From positions 1,550,001-1,614,000 of the forward strand of contig NC_044004.1 in assembly GCF_900496995.4 (NCBI RefSeq): a stretch of DNA of 64,000 nt, read 5' to 3'. The position numbers and the translations under genes were made by a program. Positions within the stretch are counted from its first letter, which is position 1. Each line of letters begins with the position of its first letter. The notes below the pieces were generated by a model. The model ran no database searches and had not been told where the DNA came from. It saw nothing but the letters and a program-made list of their open reading frames with translations. This document shows positions 56,936-64,000 of the stretch, piece by piece. The DNA comes from Aquila chrysaetos chrysaetos (Eukaryota > Chordata > Aves > Accipitriformes > Accipitridae).

Positions 56936-58180
56936 GTCCGCGTGGATCAGAGATGCTCAGCACTTCGGGTGCCTTTGGGAATCGGTCGCAGATGCTCCGA
57001 GCAGCAGATGTTTTGCTGGAAGTGGCTTCATTGCCACCGCTGGCATCCAAAAGAGCTCTGGTATGGAGCAGGATCAAAGCTGTGTGAACAGGGCAGAGCA
57101 GGATTTGTCCTTAGCCACGAACCCCATGAGCCACAGCTCTAAAAAGCCACGGAATAGAAATAAGGAAGATTATGGGGAAAAAACCCCACCAGTTTTCCTT
57201 CAGGTGCATGGAAAGGTGCAAAACTTTTAAAGAAGACATATCCCTCCTGCTCCAATTCTATAGCCTGCTTGTCTGCTGGTGGGGACAACCCAGCCCAGCC
57301 CCGAGTCACCCAGCTGTGCTGCAGGACTGCCCTGCTTTGGGGCATGGCATATTTTAGCTCTTCTCATACAGCTACAGAAGTTATTATTTGCAGAAACTCC
57401 TCTGTTAAAGCTCTCAACCCCCAAGAGCTCCTGGGCAAGGAGTTCCCCAGGTCAACCACTTGCAGGGTTTAAAAAAAAAGATATTTTTCTTTATTTTTTT
57501 TCTGCCTTTGCACCTGCAAACAGCCCCCAGCAGTGGTGGTGACCCCGTGCATGTATGAATCCTCCTTGCAAAAACCTCCCTAGAGCTGGGTCAAGTCTAT
57601 CCAGAGAAGAAGCGGAGCCGCATATCTTACGATGCTTAAGGGAGGGCTTTGCTCTGCATCCCAAATCCGGGTGGTGAGACCTTTAATAACAAGAAAGGAA
57701 GAGTGAATTTAATTGAGGCGGGGGGGGGGGGGGGGAGATCTGGGATTCAGATAAAATGATCTGCGGGACCAAGGGTCAGGCCTGGATCCTCCTCAGCCAC
57801 TTGATGGCAGCCAGTGTCCAAGCATTTTGCTTTTTTCTAACAATTTCAGATGAATTGGTAGAAAATACTCCTTTTCGCTGCAAACTGTGGGTGTCCATAG
57901 CCCCCCAGCCCCCAGCCCAGGACTAGCACGGTGTACGGGCAAACGGATGCAAAGGGATTTTGTGGGTGAAGGGCTCTGAGAACCGGGATGGACGGACGGA
58001 CAATGGCCAGACAGAGGGATGCTGCAGGACAGGGGATGGACACAAGACCAAGGGGGGGGCCCTGGGGCTCCGGGGTCACCCCCGAGGCTGTCCAGGGTGG
58101 GGGGGGGGGGGGGGGGGCTGACCCTGGAGGCCCCACTCCTCTGCAGACCGACAATCCACACCCTGCCCAGACAGCGTGGC
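56936..58180. other. Unique spacer sequence with G runs
   Basis: No gene recognised. It contains G runs at 57,720-57,735 (16 G) and 58,099-58,117 (19 G). Confidence 0.55.
58099..58117 (+). repeat. G19 homopolymer
   Basis: Nineteen consecutive G in the spacer upstream of NOTO; length is likely unreliable. Confidence 0.95.
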
Positions 58181-58182
58181 CT

Positions 58183-58262
58183 GGAGCTAATGAGCAGCAT
58201 TGTTATTAATTAGCTCAGAAGCCGGAACCTTGGGGCAATTTTGCCTCAGAATTAGGCAGGAG
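58183..58262. promoter_or_regulatory. Candidate enhancer: SOX/homeodomain-like island upstream of NOTO
   Basis: An eighty-base unique patch contains GCTAATGAGC, a SOX-type CATTGTTATT, TTAATTAGC and CAGAATTAGG within GC-rich surroundings. It lies 1.8 kb upstream of the NOTO start codon. It is a candidate only. Confidence 0.35.
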
Positions 58263-59094
58263 CCATCCCTGGGTTTAGGTCCCTGTTCTGGATCCGGACG
58301 TGGTGACAGGAGATGCTCGGTTTGTCGGAGCAAACTCCCAATTCCAGGAGCAAACTCCCAATTCCAGCCCTCCCGTGCTCCTTGTTCGCATGGCGGCACC
58401 CCCCCAGATTGCTAAAATCTGCCCCCCCCCCCATCTCTCCAGGACAAGATTTTCCCACCTGGCTTTCCCAAAGCACCACTGGGTACCAGTAGCCCCATTT
58501 TGGCCCCATATCACCTGGATCCCAACTCCGTAGATGCCATTAGCATCCCACCCAGCACAGGGGTGGCGGGCACCCCCCCCATCCTGGGGCCACCCTGCTG
58601 CGTGGGGGTGCCGGGGGGGGTTGTGTGTTTGCTGAGCTCCATCAAACAGACAGAGAGGAAAAAGGGAATAAAAAAAGGGAAAGCACCTCCTAACCAAACA
58701 TGCCCAAGCCCACCGAGCCCCGGCGGGGGACCTCCTGCCTTTTTATCTCGGCCTGTTCAAGACTATAATTAAGAACTAATAATGCCAAATCTGCTGCCCT
58801 TTCATCTCTGCCCCCCCCCCAAGGGCCTTTATTTGCCCCCAGCGCAGTGGCTGTGGGGTGATGCCCCCGTGATGAGCCGGGGAGCATGGCATCGCTGTCA
58901 GCACGGTGCCCACCGTTGGCTTTTTATGGCTTTTTGCTGTAAAAACACCCCCGAGGAGCCTTCGCCTGCTGGAACCAGACTGGGATGTACCCCGGTACCG
59001 TGGAGCTGGGGTGTGGGGTGGGGGGGGGTCCCCTGTCCCCATCCCCAAGGTGGTCACGCAGCTGCAGAGCGGAGGATGCTCCCTGCCAGGGCAG

Positions 59095-59430
59095 AGCCCT
59101 GGAATGACTTTCTCAGTGCCGGAGCGATTCTTGGGGGGGGGTGTTTCCCAACTCGGGGGGGCTGCACAACCGTGTCCTGGGTCCCGGGGACCTCATGAAA
59201 GTTGAGCGAGGGGGGCTGCTGCGGTGCAGATGTGGGCCCCGGCCCCCCAACTCCCCCGCGCCCCATTTCCTCCCCAATAAACCCCCGGGCCCCGGTGGAG
59301 TCCTTTGACCGGGGCTCGCTCCCCCGCAGCGCCGGGCCGAGGTGTGACTTTTCCCAGCTCATTAGGAAAAGCTGCACGATTTTAAGAATCTCAGACCCTA
59401 ATGACCATCTGAATCCCATCAGCCGAGAGG
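59095..59430 (+). promoter_or_regulatory. NOTO: Candidate NOTO upstream enhancer with T-box, TCF-like and TEAD-like sites
   Basis: About 0.6-0.95 kb upstream of the NOTO start codon are a TEAD-type GGAATG (59101-59106), a TCF/LEF-like CCTTTGACC (59312-59320), a perfect T-box half site AGGTGTGA (59340-59347), and homeodomain cores in CTCATTAGG and CCTAATGACC (about 59,360-59,410). The last 90 bases are unique and AT-rich among C-rich repeats. Node and notochord genes are controlled by Foxa2, TEAD, Wnt and T-box inputs, so the combination is suggestive. Each motif is short and could be chance. Confidence 0.4.
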
Positions 59431-60006
59431 GGCGAGCTGGGGGGGGGGGTGGTGTGTGCAGCGACAGCCCCCCGCCTCTGCCACTGCTTCTCAGAGCATC
59501 CCTGGTCCTGTCCCTTCGCCTCGCTGTCCCGGGGTGTATTATGCCCCCCCCAAAAATCAGCCGTGCAGTGGGGTGCATGCTGGTGCGACGAGCTCAGAGT
59601 ACCGAGGGGGACTCCGAGCCCCCCCCCTGGGGGCTTTGGTGGCCTTGGGGTGACACCGTCTGTCCTGCGGTGTCCCCCAGATCCTCCTGCCTGAATATTT
59701 CAGGGCCAAAGCCACCCAGGGAGGGGGACAGGGACGTCTTCGCTTTGGGGGAGGACACACGGGGGTCTCTGCCCCAGGGACATGGGAGGGGGGGGGACAC
59801 GACACCCCAGTGGAGCTCAGGGGCACATCGAGGGCGGGGGGGGGGGGGACGACAGAGGGGACAAGGGACACCCACCCCCCGGGGGGGGGGGGGCAGGGCA
59901 GGGGGCGATGCCCTCGGTCCCCGCCCGCCCCGTCCCCTCCACCCCCCCGCGGTCTCTTCGGGACGGCCGAGAGAGAATCCCCCGCGGGGGCCGGTCGGGG
60001 CGGCCG

Positions 60007-60012
60007 TATAAA
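60007..60012 (+). promoter_or_regulatory. NOTO: TATA box of NOTO
   Basis: TATAAA in the context CCGTATAAAGGTGGG, 38 bases before the NOTO start codon. With the usual 25-30 base spacing, transcription would begin at about 60,035-60,040, leaving a 5' UTR of only some 5-10 bases. Confidence 0.7.
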
Positions 60013-60044
60013 GGTGGGCGGCACGGCCCCGAGCACAACCCGCC

Positions 60045-60295
60045 ATGCCGGCCCCGCAGCCCCCCGCCCGGTCCGGCCAGGCCTTCACCATCGCGGCACT
60101 GCTGGGACTCACTCCTCCTCCTCCTCCTCCTCCTCCTCCTCCTCCTCCTCCTCCTCCGCCGCCACCGCCTCCAGCCCCCCCGCCGCTCTGGGGAACCCCC
60201 CCCGGTCCCGCTGCCGCCGCTCGCCGACCCCCGGCCGCTCTGCATCGCCTGCTGCGGGGTCTCGCCCCCCTGGGCTGCTCGGTTGGGGGCAACAG
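60045..60295 (+). CDS. NOTO: NOTO exon 1: eh1-like motif and polyproline (frame problem)
   Basis: The ATG at 60045 follows the TATA box and opens MPAPQPPARSGQ, then AFTIAALLGL at about residues 13-22. FTIAALL fits the eh1 (Groucho-binding) pattern FxIxxIL, which Not proteins carry near the N-terminus. A run of about 21 prolines follows, encoded by CCT repeats (60,114-60,170). The best donor is AACAG|GTATGG with GT at 60296-60297. With this start the exon leaves in phase 2 (83 codons plus two bases), but the homeodomain exon needs phase 1. The frame that would fit at the donor has no start codon close to the TATA box. Either an indel is present in a C run or the CCT repeat, or the splice structure differs. 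Exon identity is likely; the C-terminal third of its translation is uncertain. Confidence 0.65.
60114..60156 (+). repeat. CCT trinucleotide repeat in NOTO exon 1
   Basis: About 14 perfect CCT triplets followed by CCG/CCA codons encode a continuous proline run. Depending on frame it would encode Pro, Leu or Ser, so its length and any slippage matter directly for the protein. Confidence 0.95.
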
Positions 60296-61221
60296 GTATG
60301 GACCCCCCCCCACCCCCACCTCACCCAGACATCCCACACCGGGACCCCCCTGTGCCCGCCTCTGCTGTGGGGACACCCCCCCAAATGGGGACCTCCTTCC
60401 AGCTCCCCAAGGGGGGACACCTCTCAAGGGGACCTCTTCAAAGGGCACCCACATCCACCTCTCCTGTGGGGACACCCCCAAATGGGGACCTCCTTCCAGC
60501 TCCCCAAGGTGGGGGGGGGCACCTTTGGCCACCTCTTGAAATGGGGGACCCCTCTCAAGGGGAGTTCTTCCAGGGGGACCCTTGTCCACCTCTCCCATCG
60601 GGACAACTGCAAATGGGGATCTCTTTCCATCTCTTTGAGGGGGGGGGAACCCTTGGCTACCTCTCCTGGGGGACCCCTCGAGAAGGGGACTTCTTCCAGG
60701 GAGGGTGGACTTCTGTCCACCTCTCCCATGGGGATGTCTCCAAACGGGGATCTCCTTTTACCTCCCCAAGGAGCAGACCCGTACCCACCTCTCCTGGGGG
60801 ATGCATCTTCCAGAGGGGGGACACCCCTGTCCACCTCTCTCATTCGGATGTCTCCATAGGGGAAACCCCTTCTGCCCCCCCAAATGGGACCCTCTGGCCT
60901 CTCTCAGGGGGACATCTCCAAATGGGGGGAGCTCCATCTACCTCTTCGTGGGGACTTCCTCCAAAGGGATTCTCTCCAAGAGGGACCTGTATCCACCTCT
61001 CCGAGGAGATCCTCTGCAAATGGGGGACCCTCTCCCACCTCTTCAAATAGGGGACCCCCCTCCAAAGAGACCCCTTTTACCTCTTTAAAGGGGACACCTC
61101 CAAATGGGAAGATCCCTTCTGCCTCTCCAGGAAAGGATCTTCCAAGGAGGGACCCCACTCTAAAAGGGGACCCCTCCAATGGCTCCTCTCCACCTTGACA
61201 CCCCCCCCACCTCGCCTCCAG
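60296..61221 (+). other. NOTO: NOTO intron 1, filled with a minisatellite
   Basis: Intron of 926 bases from GTATGG to CGCCTCCAG. Most of it is a degenerate repeat (see separate entry), so long open frames on both strands here are not coding. Confidence 0.7.
60340..61200 (+). repeat. Degenerate minisatellite in NOTO intron 1 (about 100-bp higher-order unit)
   Basis: Submotifs such as AAATGGGGACCTCCTTCCAG, CTCCCCAAGG, CACCTCTC and GGGGACACC recur. The first two higher-order copies are about 100 bases apart and nearly identical; later copies are more diverged. It fills almost all of NOTO intron 1. Confidence 0.85.
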
Positions 61222-61406
61222 GCTTCCTGATCTCCAAGTGCTGCTTGCCCATCTTCAAAGCCAAGACTGGCAAAGCCAAGCGGGTCCGGACCATCTTCAC
61301 CAGCGACCAGCTGGCCCGGCTGGAGAAGGAGTTTGCACGACAGCAGTACATGGTGGGCACGGAGAGGTGCCTGCTCGCCTCCTCCCTGCACCTCACTGAA
61401 GAGCAG
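61222..61406 (+). CDS. NOTO: NOTO exon 2: first 44 residues of the homeodomain
   Basis: 185 bases from acceptor CGCCTCCAG to donor GAGCAG|GTAGGA (GT at 61407-61408); phase 1 in, phase 0 out. It encodes FLISKCCLPIFKAKTGK and then homeodomain residues 1-44 starting AKRVRTIFTS. Canonical positions are present: R5, F8, L16, F20. The QQYMVGTER segment of helices 1-2 is typical of the Not class. The exon ends exactly between homeodomain residues 44 and 45, a common intron position in homeobox genes. NOTO is a transcription factor of the node and notochord, needed for notochord identity and node ciliogenesis. Confidence 0.95.
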
Positions 61407-61869
61407 GTAGGATCCACCACGCTCCATCTCCATCTGCCCCCTCCAGCAGCTCCAGGGAGGCTCCCAAACCTGTGTGCCAATGGGTGGGACCTGGGGCAGG
61501 AGCCCTCTGGGGTAGTAATTGCAGATAATTTACATTAAAAGGGTGGAGGATCACAGATAGGGAAACTGAGTCGCAAAGCGGCTGTCCCAGGGTGACGTGG
61601 AGGGGTTGAACTTGTGTCCAGCTTAAGGCTGGATCTTCTCCACTGCTGGCAGGTCCCAGCTCAGCTCCTGGGTTGCAGGGGACAGTTTTTCATCTTGGTG
61701 GGGAGAGCGTGGCAGGGGACATCTGTCCTGGCCACCCGGGGAATATTGGAGGCTGTGGACACCTAAGGGTTTGTGGAGTGTCTGGGCACTGCCTGAGCCA
61801 TGGGGGTTTAGCAAACCATGAGTCCATGGAGAAGCCAGCTTTGAAAGCTAAGCTTTATCTCTTCCTCAG
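61407..61869 (+). other. NOTO: NOTO intron 2
   Basis: Intron of 463 bases, GTAGGA donor and TCTTCCTCAG acceptor. No other feature was recognised in it. Confidence 0.93.
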
Positions 61870-62106
61870 GTGAAAGTCTGGTTCCAAAACCGGCGGATCA
61901 AGTGGAGGAAACAAAGCCTGGAACAGCAACAAGCCAAACTGGCCAAAATGGGTTTGGCCACCCCGCAGAGGAGCCCTGACTCGCAGAGCCACCACGGCGA
62001 AGAGGACAAGGACTTCCCAGCAGAGTCGGAGGACGGCCAGGAGGACACGGCCTCCTCCCCCAGCTCAGGGACAGCACCCGCACAGACTGTGACAAAAAGC
62101 TGCTGA
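61870..62106 (+). CDS. NOTO: NOTO exon 3: recognition helix and C-terminus
   Basis: 78 codons plus TGA (62104-62106). It opens VKVWFQNRRIKWRKQS, which is homeodomain residues 45-60 with W48, F49, Q50, N51 and R53 all present, so DNA binding of the Q50 type (TAATTG/TAATTA-like) is expected. The tail SLEQQQAKLAKMG is Not-like. It is followed by an acidic, serine-rich end (HHGEEDKDFPAESEDGQEDT) that may act as a regulatory or activation segment. Birds have two linked Not genes (Gnot1/Cnot and Gnot2); I cannot tell which one this is, and no second homeobox was seen up to position 64,000. Confidence 0.95.
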   Translation: MKVWFQNRRIKWRKQSLEQQQAKLAKMGLATPQRSPDSQSHHGEEDKDFPAESEDGQEDTASSPSSGTAPAQTVTKSC

Positions 62107-62195
62107 ATCGCCCCTTCGGGCCGCTTTTCCGTGTGTATTATATGAATGTATCATATCTAATATATACAGGGCACCAATTATTTTTGCAGTGCAAA

Positions 62196-62201
62196 AATAA
62201 A
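62196..62201 (+). terminator. NOTO: NOTO polyadenylation signal
   Basis: AATAAA in an AT-rich context 90 bases after the stop codon, followed by a T-rich stretch. Its use implies a 3' UTR of about 110 bases. Confidence 0.75.
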
Positions 62202-62987
62202 TTATTTATGCTACTCTTGGGCTCATCTTTTCACGAGGAGGAGGAGGAACACCACATGCCTGCAGTGGCAGCATGCATTCAGTGGGGGCTTGTTCATGGG
62301 AGCAAGCCTTGGAGGTCTGGGGGAATGGGGGGTGACCTGCACACCTCACCCATGATCAGCCCCATAGCCAGGCTCATCCCAAAGGCACTGGGTGTTCAGA
62401 TACCTCCTTGTGCTCTAAAATAGCTCAGGACCTTCACAGAGCCCAGGTCCTTGTAGGGAACCTCCATCTCATGGTCCATCCTTCTCCATCTTCCCACGAG
62501 CGGCATCTTCACCGTAACAGCCCGCTCTGCCCACAGCTCACACAGTCCAACCCAGTGATGGCATCCTGCTCTCCGGGGCTTTTGGAGCCAGGAAAGTAGG
62601 GAAAACGCACCTGGAGAGCACAGCTGGTGGTGGCTTTGCGAGCTGGGCGCCTGGGGTGCCGTCTCAGCTGGGCAAGGATTAGCCAGGTTTTAATTTTAAC
62701 TGCTTGGCCCTGCTCAGGCAGATGCAGAGGTTTCAAATCCAGCTGGTTTTGGCCGGACACTGGCCTGGGGATGAGCCAAGGATGGGCTCTGTGGGGAGCT
62801 GGGGATCTTCTTGCAAGGATGCAAAGCAAGCAAGTGCCACTGGCCCTGGACCTCCTAGATAAGAGCAGAAATGGGGACACCTGGGTGCTCGTCGGGGTAG
62901 CACCCGCTCCTGCTAACCCTATTTTCACCATGTCTGGAGGAGGAAGGGACCCAGGTGGAGGGTTTATTTGAGCAGGTGTGAAACCTG

Positions 62988-63364
62988 ATGCAAGGAGAAG
63001 GGGGACAATGCAAGGAGAGGGGGGACAATTAAGATGGGGATGGTGCAAAGAAGGGGACAGTGCAAGGAGAAAGAAGGGGGACAATGCAAGGAGAGGGGAT
63101 GAAGCAAAGAGAAGGGGATGAAGCAAAGAGAAGGGGATGATGCAAGGAGGGGGGACAGTGCAGGGAGAAGGAGATGATGCCAGGAGAGGGGACAACGCCA
63201 GGAGAAAGGGATGATGCGTGGAGAGGGGGAATGATGCCAGGAGAGGGGGACAGTGCAAGGAGAAGGGGACAATATAAGAAGGGGACAATGCAAGGAGAAG
63301 GGGACAGTGCAAGGAGAGGGGGACAGTGCAAGAAGGGGATGGTGCCAGGAGAAGGGGACGATGT
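62988..63364 (+). repeat. Purine-rich minisatellite, about 19-bp unit, about 20 copies
   Basis: Units such as GGACAATGCAAGGAGAGGG and GGATGAAGCAAAGAGAAGG repeat with 17-20 base steps. One strand is almost entirely purine outside the TGC words, so triplex or other unusual structure is possible. Open frames on both strands across it are repeat-derived. Confidence 0.92.
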
Positions 63365-63479
63365 GACGGAAGCTGCTCTTTGTTCCAGCTGTTTTCAGAG
63401 CCGGGATTAGCCGGCTCGTCTCAAAGAGCCCAAACTGTGCTAATGTCTTCACATGTCTGCTGAGAGCCCAGGCTGCGCC

Positions 63480-63875
63480 GGTGGGTTTAACCCGCTAATC
63501 TCACATGCCGGTGGGTTTATTGCAATCATCCCCGAGACAACAGGGCTTACGGGGGATGTTTTAATATTGCCCGGCCGGGGGCCAAGCTGATTGCGAGAGT
63601 TAACTTGTTTCTCAGGACACCTTTAATCCCCTGGGAGCTGGCAGCGCTCAGCCTCGGGTAGGATTGGACCTTTTCCACGGTGCTGGGCTCCTCCAGGGCA
63701 GGCAGCGGGGGATCCATTGCGCTCCGGGGGATGCTCCTGCAGGGTCTGGCCAGCTCAGACCCCTCTGCGGGCAGTGTCCATCCCGGGAAATGACTTTTTA
63801 ATTAAAACTGCTGGGCTTGATTGAGTTTTTTAAAAAGTGACTTTTATATGAGATAAATTAAACCACGTCCATCCC
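63480..63875. promoter_or_regulatory. Candidate AT-rich elements downstream of NOTO
   Basis: Two unique patches (about 63,480-63,640 and 63,790-63,875) contain CGCTAATCTC, TTTTAATATTGC, GATTGCGAGAGTTAAC, and TTTTTAATTAAAACTGC with TTGATTGAG. They resemble conserved non-coding sequence by texture only. Confidence 0.28.
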
Positions 63876-64000
63876 TTTAGCACCTTGGGCTTTGACCAGG
63901 AGGCTTTTCTCACGGTGGGTGATAATCCTTGAGGGGGTGGCCGGTCCCTGGGGGTGCATGGGGGGCTCAGGATGCTTGTGTTCCCTTTCCTACCTGCCAA

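Larger units (their letters stand above)
62202..64000. other. Spacer downstream of NOTO
   Basis: No exon or RNA gene recognised. A minisatellite occupies about 62,988-63,364. Two AT-rich unique patches follow, at about 63,480-63,640 and 63,790-63,875. In mammals the next gene in this direction is SMYD5, which if present would begin beyond the window. Confidence 0.55.

Noticed and set aside
59594-61050. Open frames of over 300 codons on both strands around NOTO exon 1
   Set aside because: They combine C-rich promoter, the CCT repeat and the intron 1 minisatellite. Only the frame with the start codon by the TATA box and eh1-like motif is supported for exon 1.
62509-63452. Minus-strand open frames downstream of NOTO (up to 267 codons)
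   Set aside because: Mostly the reverse strand of the purine-rich 19-bp array; composition is Leu/Ser/Pro/His by repetition.
62107-64000. A second Not homeobox gene, as birds have a linked pair
   Set aside because: No second WFQNRR-type segment occurs in any frame of this window; it may lie outside.

Overview
This is a window of vertebrate nuclear DNA with three protein-coding genes in split exons, and the best fit is a bird. The lineage call rests on three things: the gene order SFXN5 - RAB11FIP5 - NOTO, which is the order on human 2p13; a NOTO homeodomain that looks like the chick/frog Not type; and a solo LTR of an endogenous-retrovirus type common in birds outside the fowl lineage. Compact genes, CpG-island promoters, long C/G runs and dense GC-rich minisatellites suggest a microchromosome. 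No prokaryotic genes, CRISPR arrays or phage genes were seen.

Layout. 1-2382: 5' end of SFXN5 on the minus strand. Only its 19-codon first coding exon (2326-2382) is present, inside a CpG island (about 1300-2960) with CCAAT boxes and three ZNF143-like sites. 2.7-10.8 kb: spacer between SFXN5 and the 3' end of RAB11FIP5. 10,881-50,150: RAB11FIP5 on the minus strand. I reconstructed six coding exons, and splice phase agrees at every junction. Leaving out the giant fourth exon gives 654 residues, close to human RAB11FIP5 as I remember it; including it (957 codons, phase 2 at both ends) gives 1,611 residues and adds four NPF motifs. A 580-bp solo LTR with a 5-bp target duplication lies in intron 1. 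50.2-60.0 kb: head-to-head spacer between RAB11FIP5 and NOTO, with many minisatellites, a CpG-alternating tract and several small AT-rich islands that could be NOTO enhancers. 60,045-62,106: NOTO on the plus strand, with a TATA box, three coding exons, an eh1-like repressor motif and a complete homeodomain. 62.2-64 kb: downstream spacer with one more minisatellite.

The genes are not an operon and share no known pathway. SFXN5 is a mitochondrial inner-membrane carrier, RAB11FIP5 is a Rab11 effector of recycling endosomes, and NOTO is a transcription factor of the node and notochord. Their adjacency is conserved synteny.

The most notable observations are the isoform-specific NPF cassette of RAB11FIP5, a reading-frame mismatch between NOTO exon 1 and its homeodomain exon (probably an indel in a C-rich or CCT-repeat stretch, or an unrecognised splice form), the run of unrelated minisatellites around NOTO, and the ZNF143-type sites at the SFXN5 promoter. 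I did not find a new multi-gene system here.
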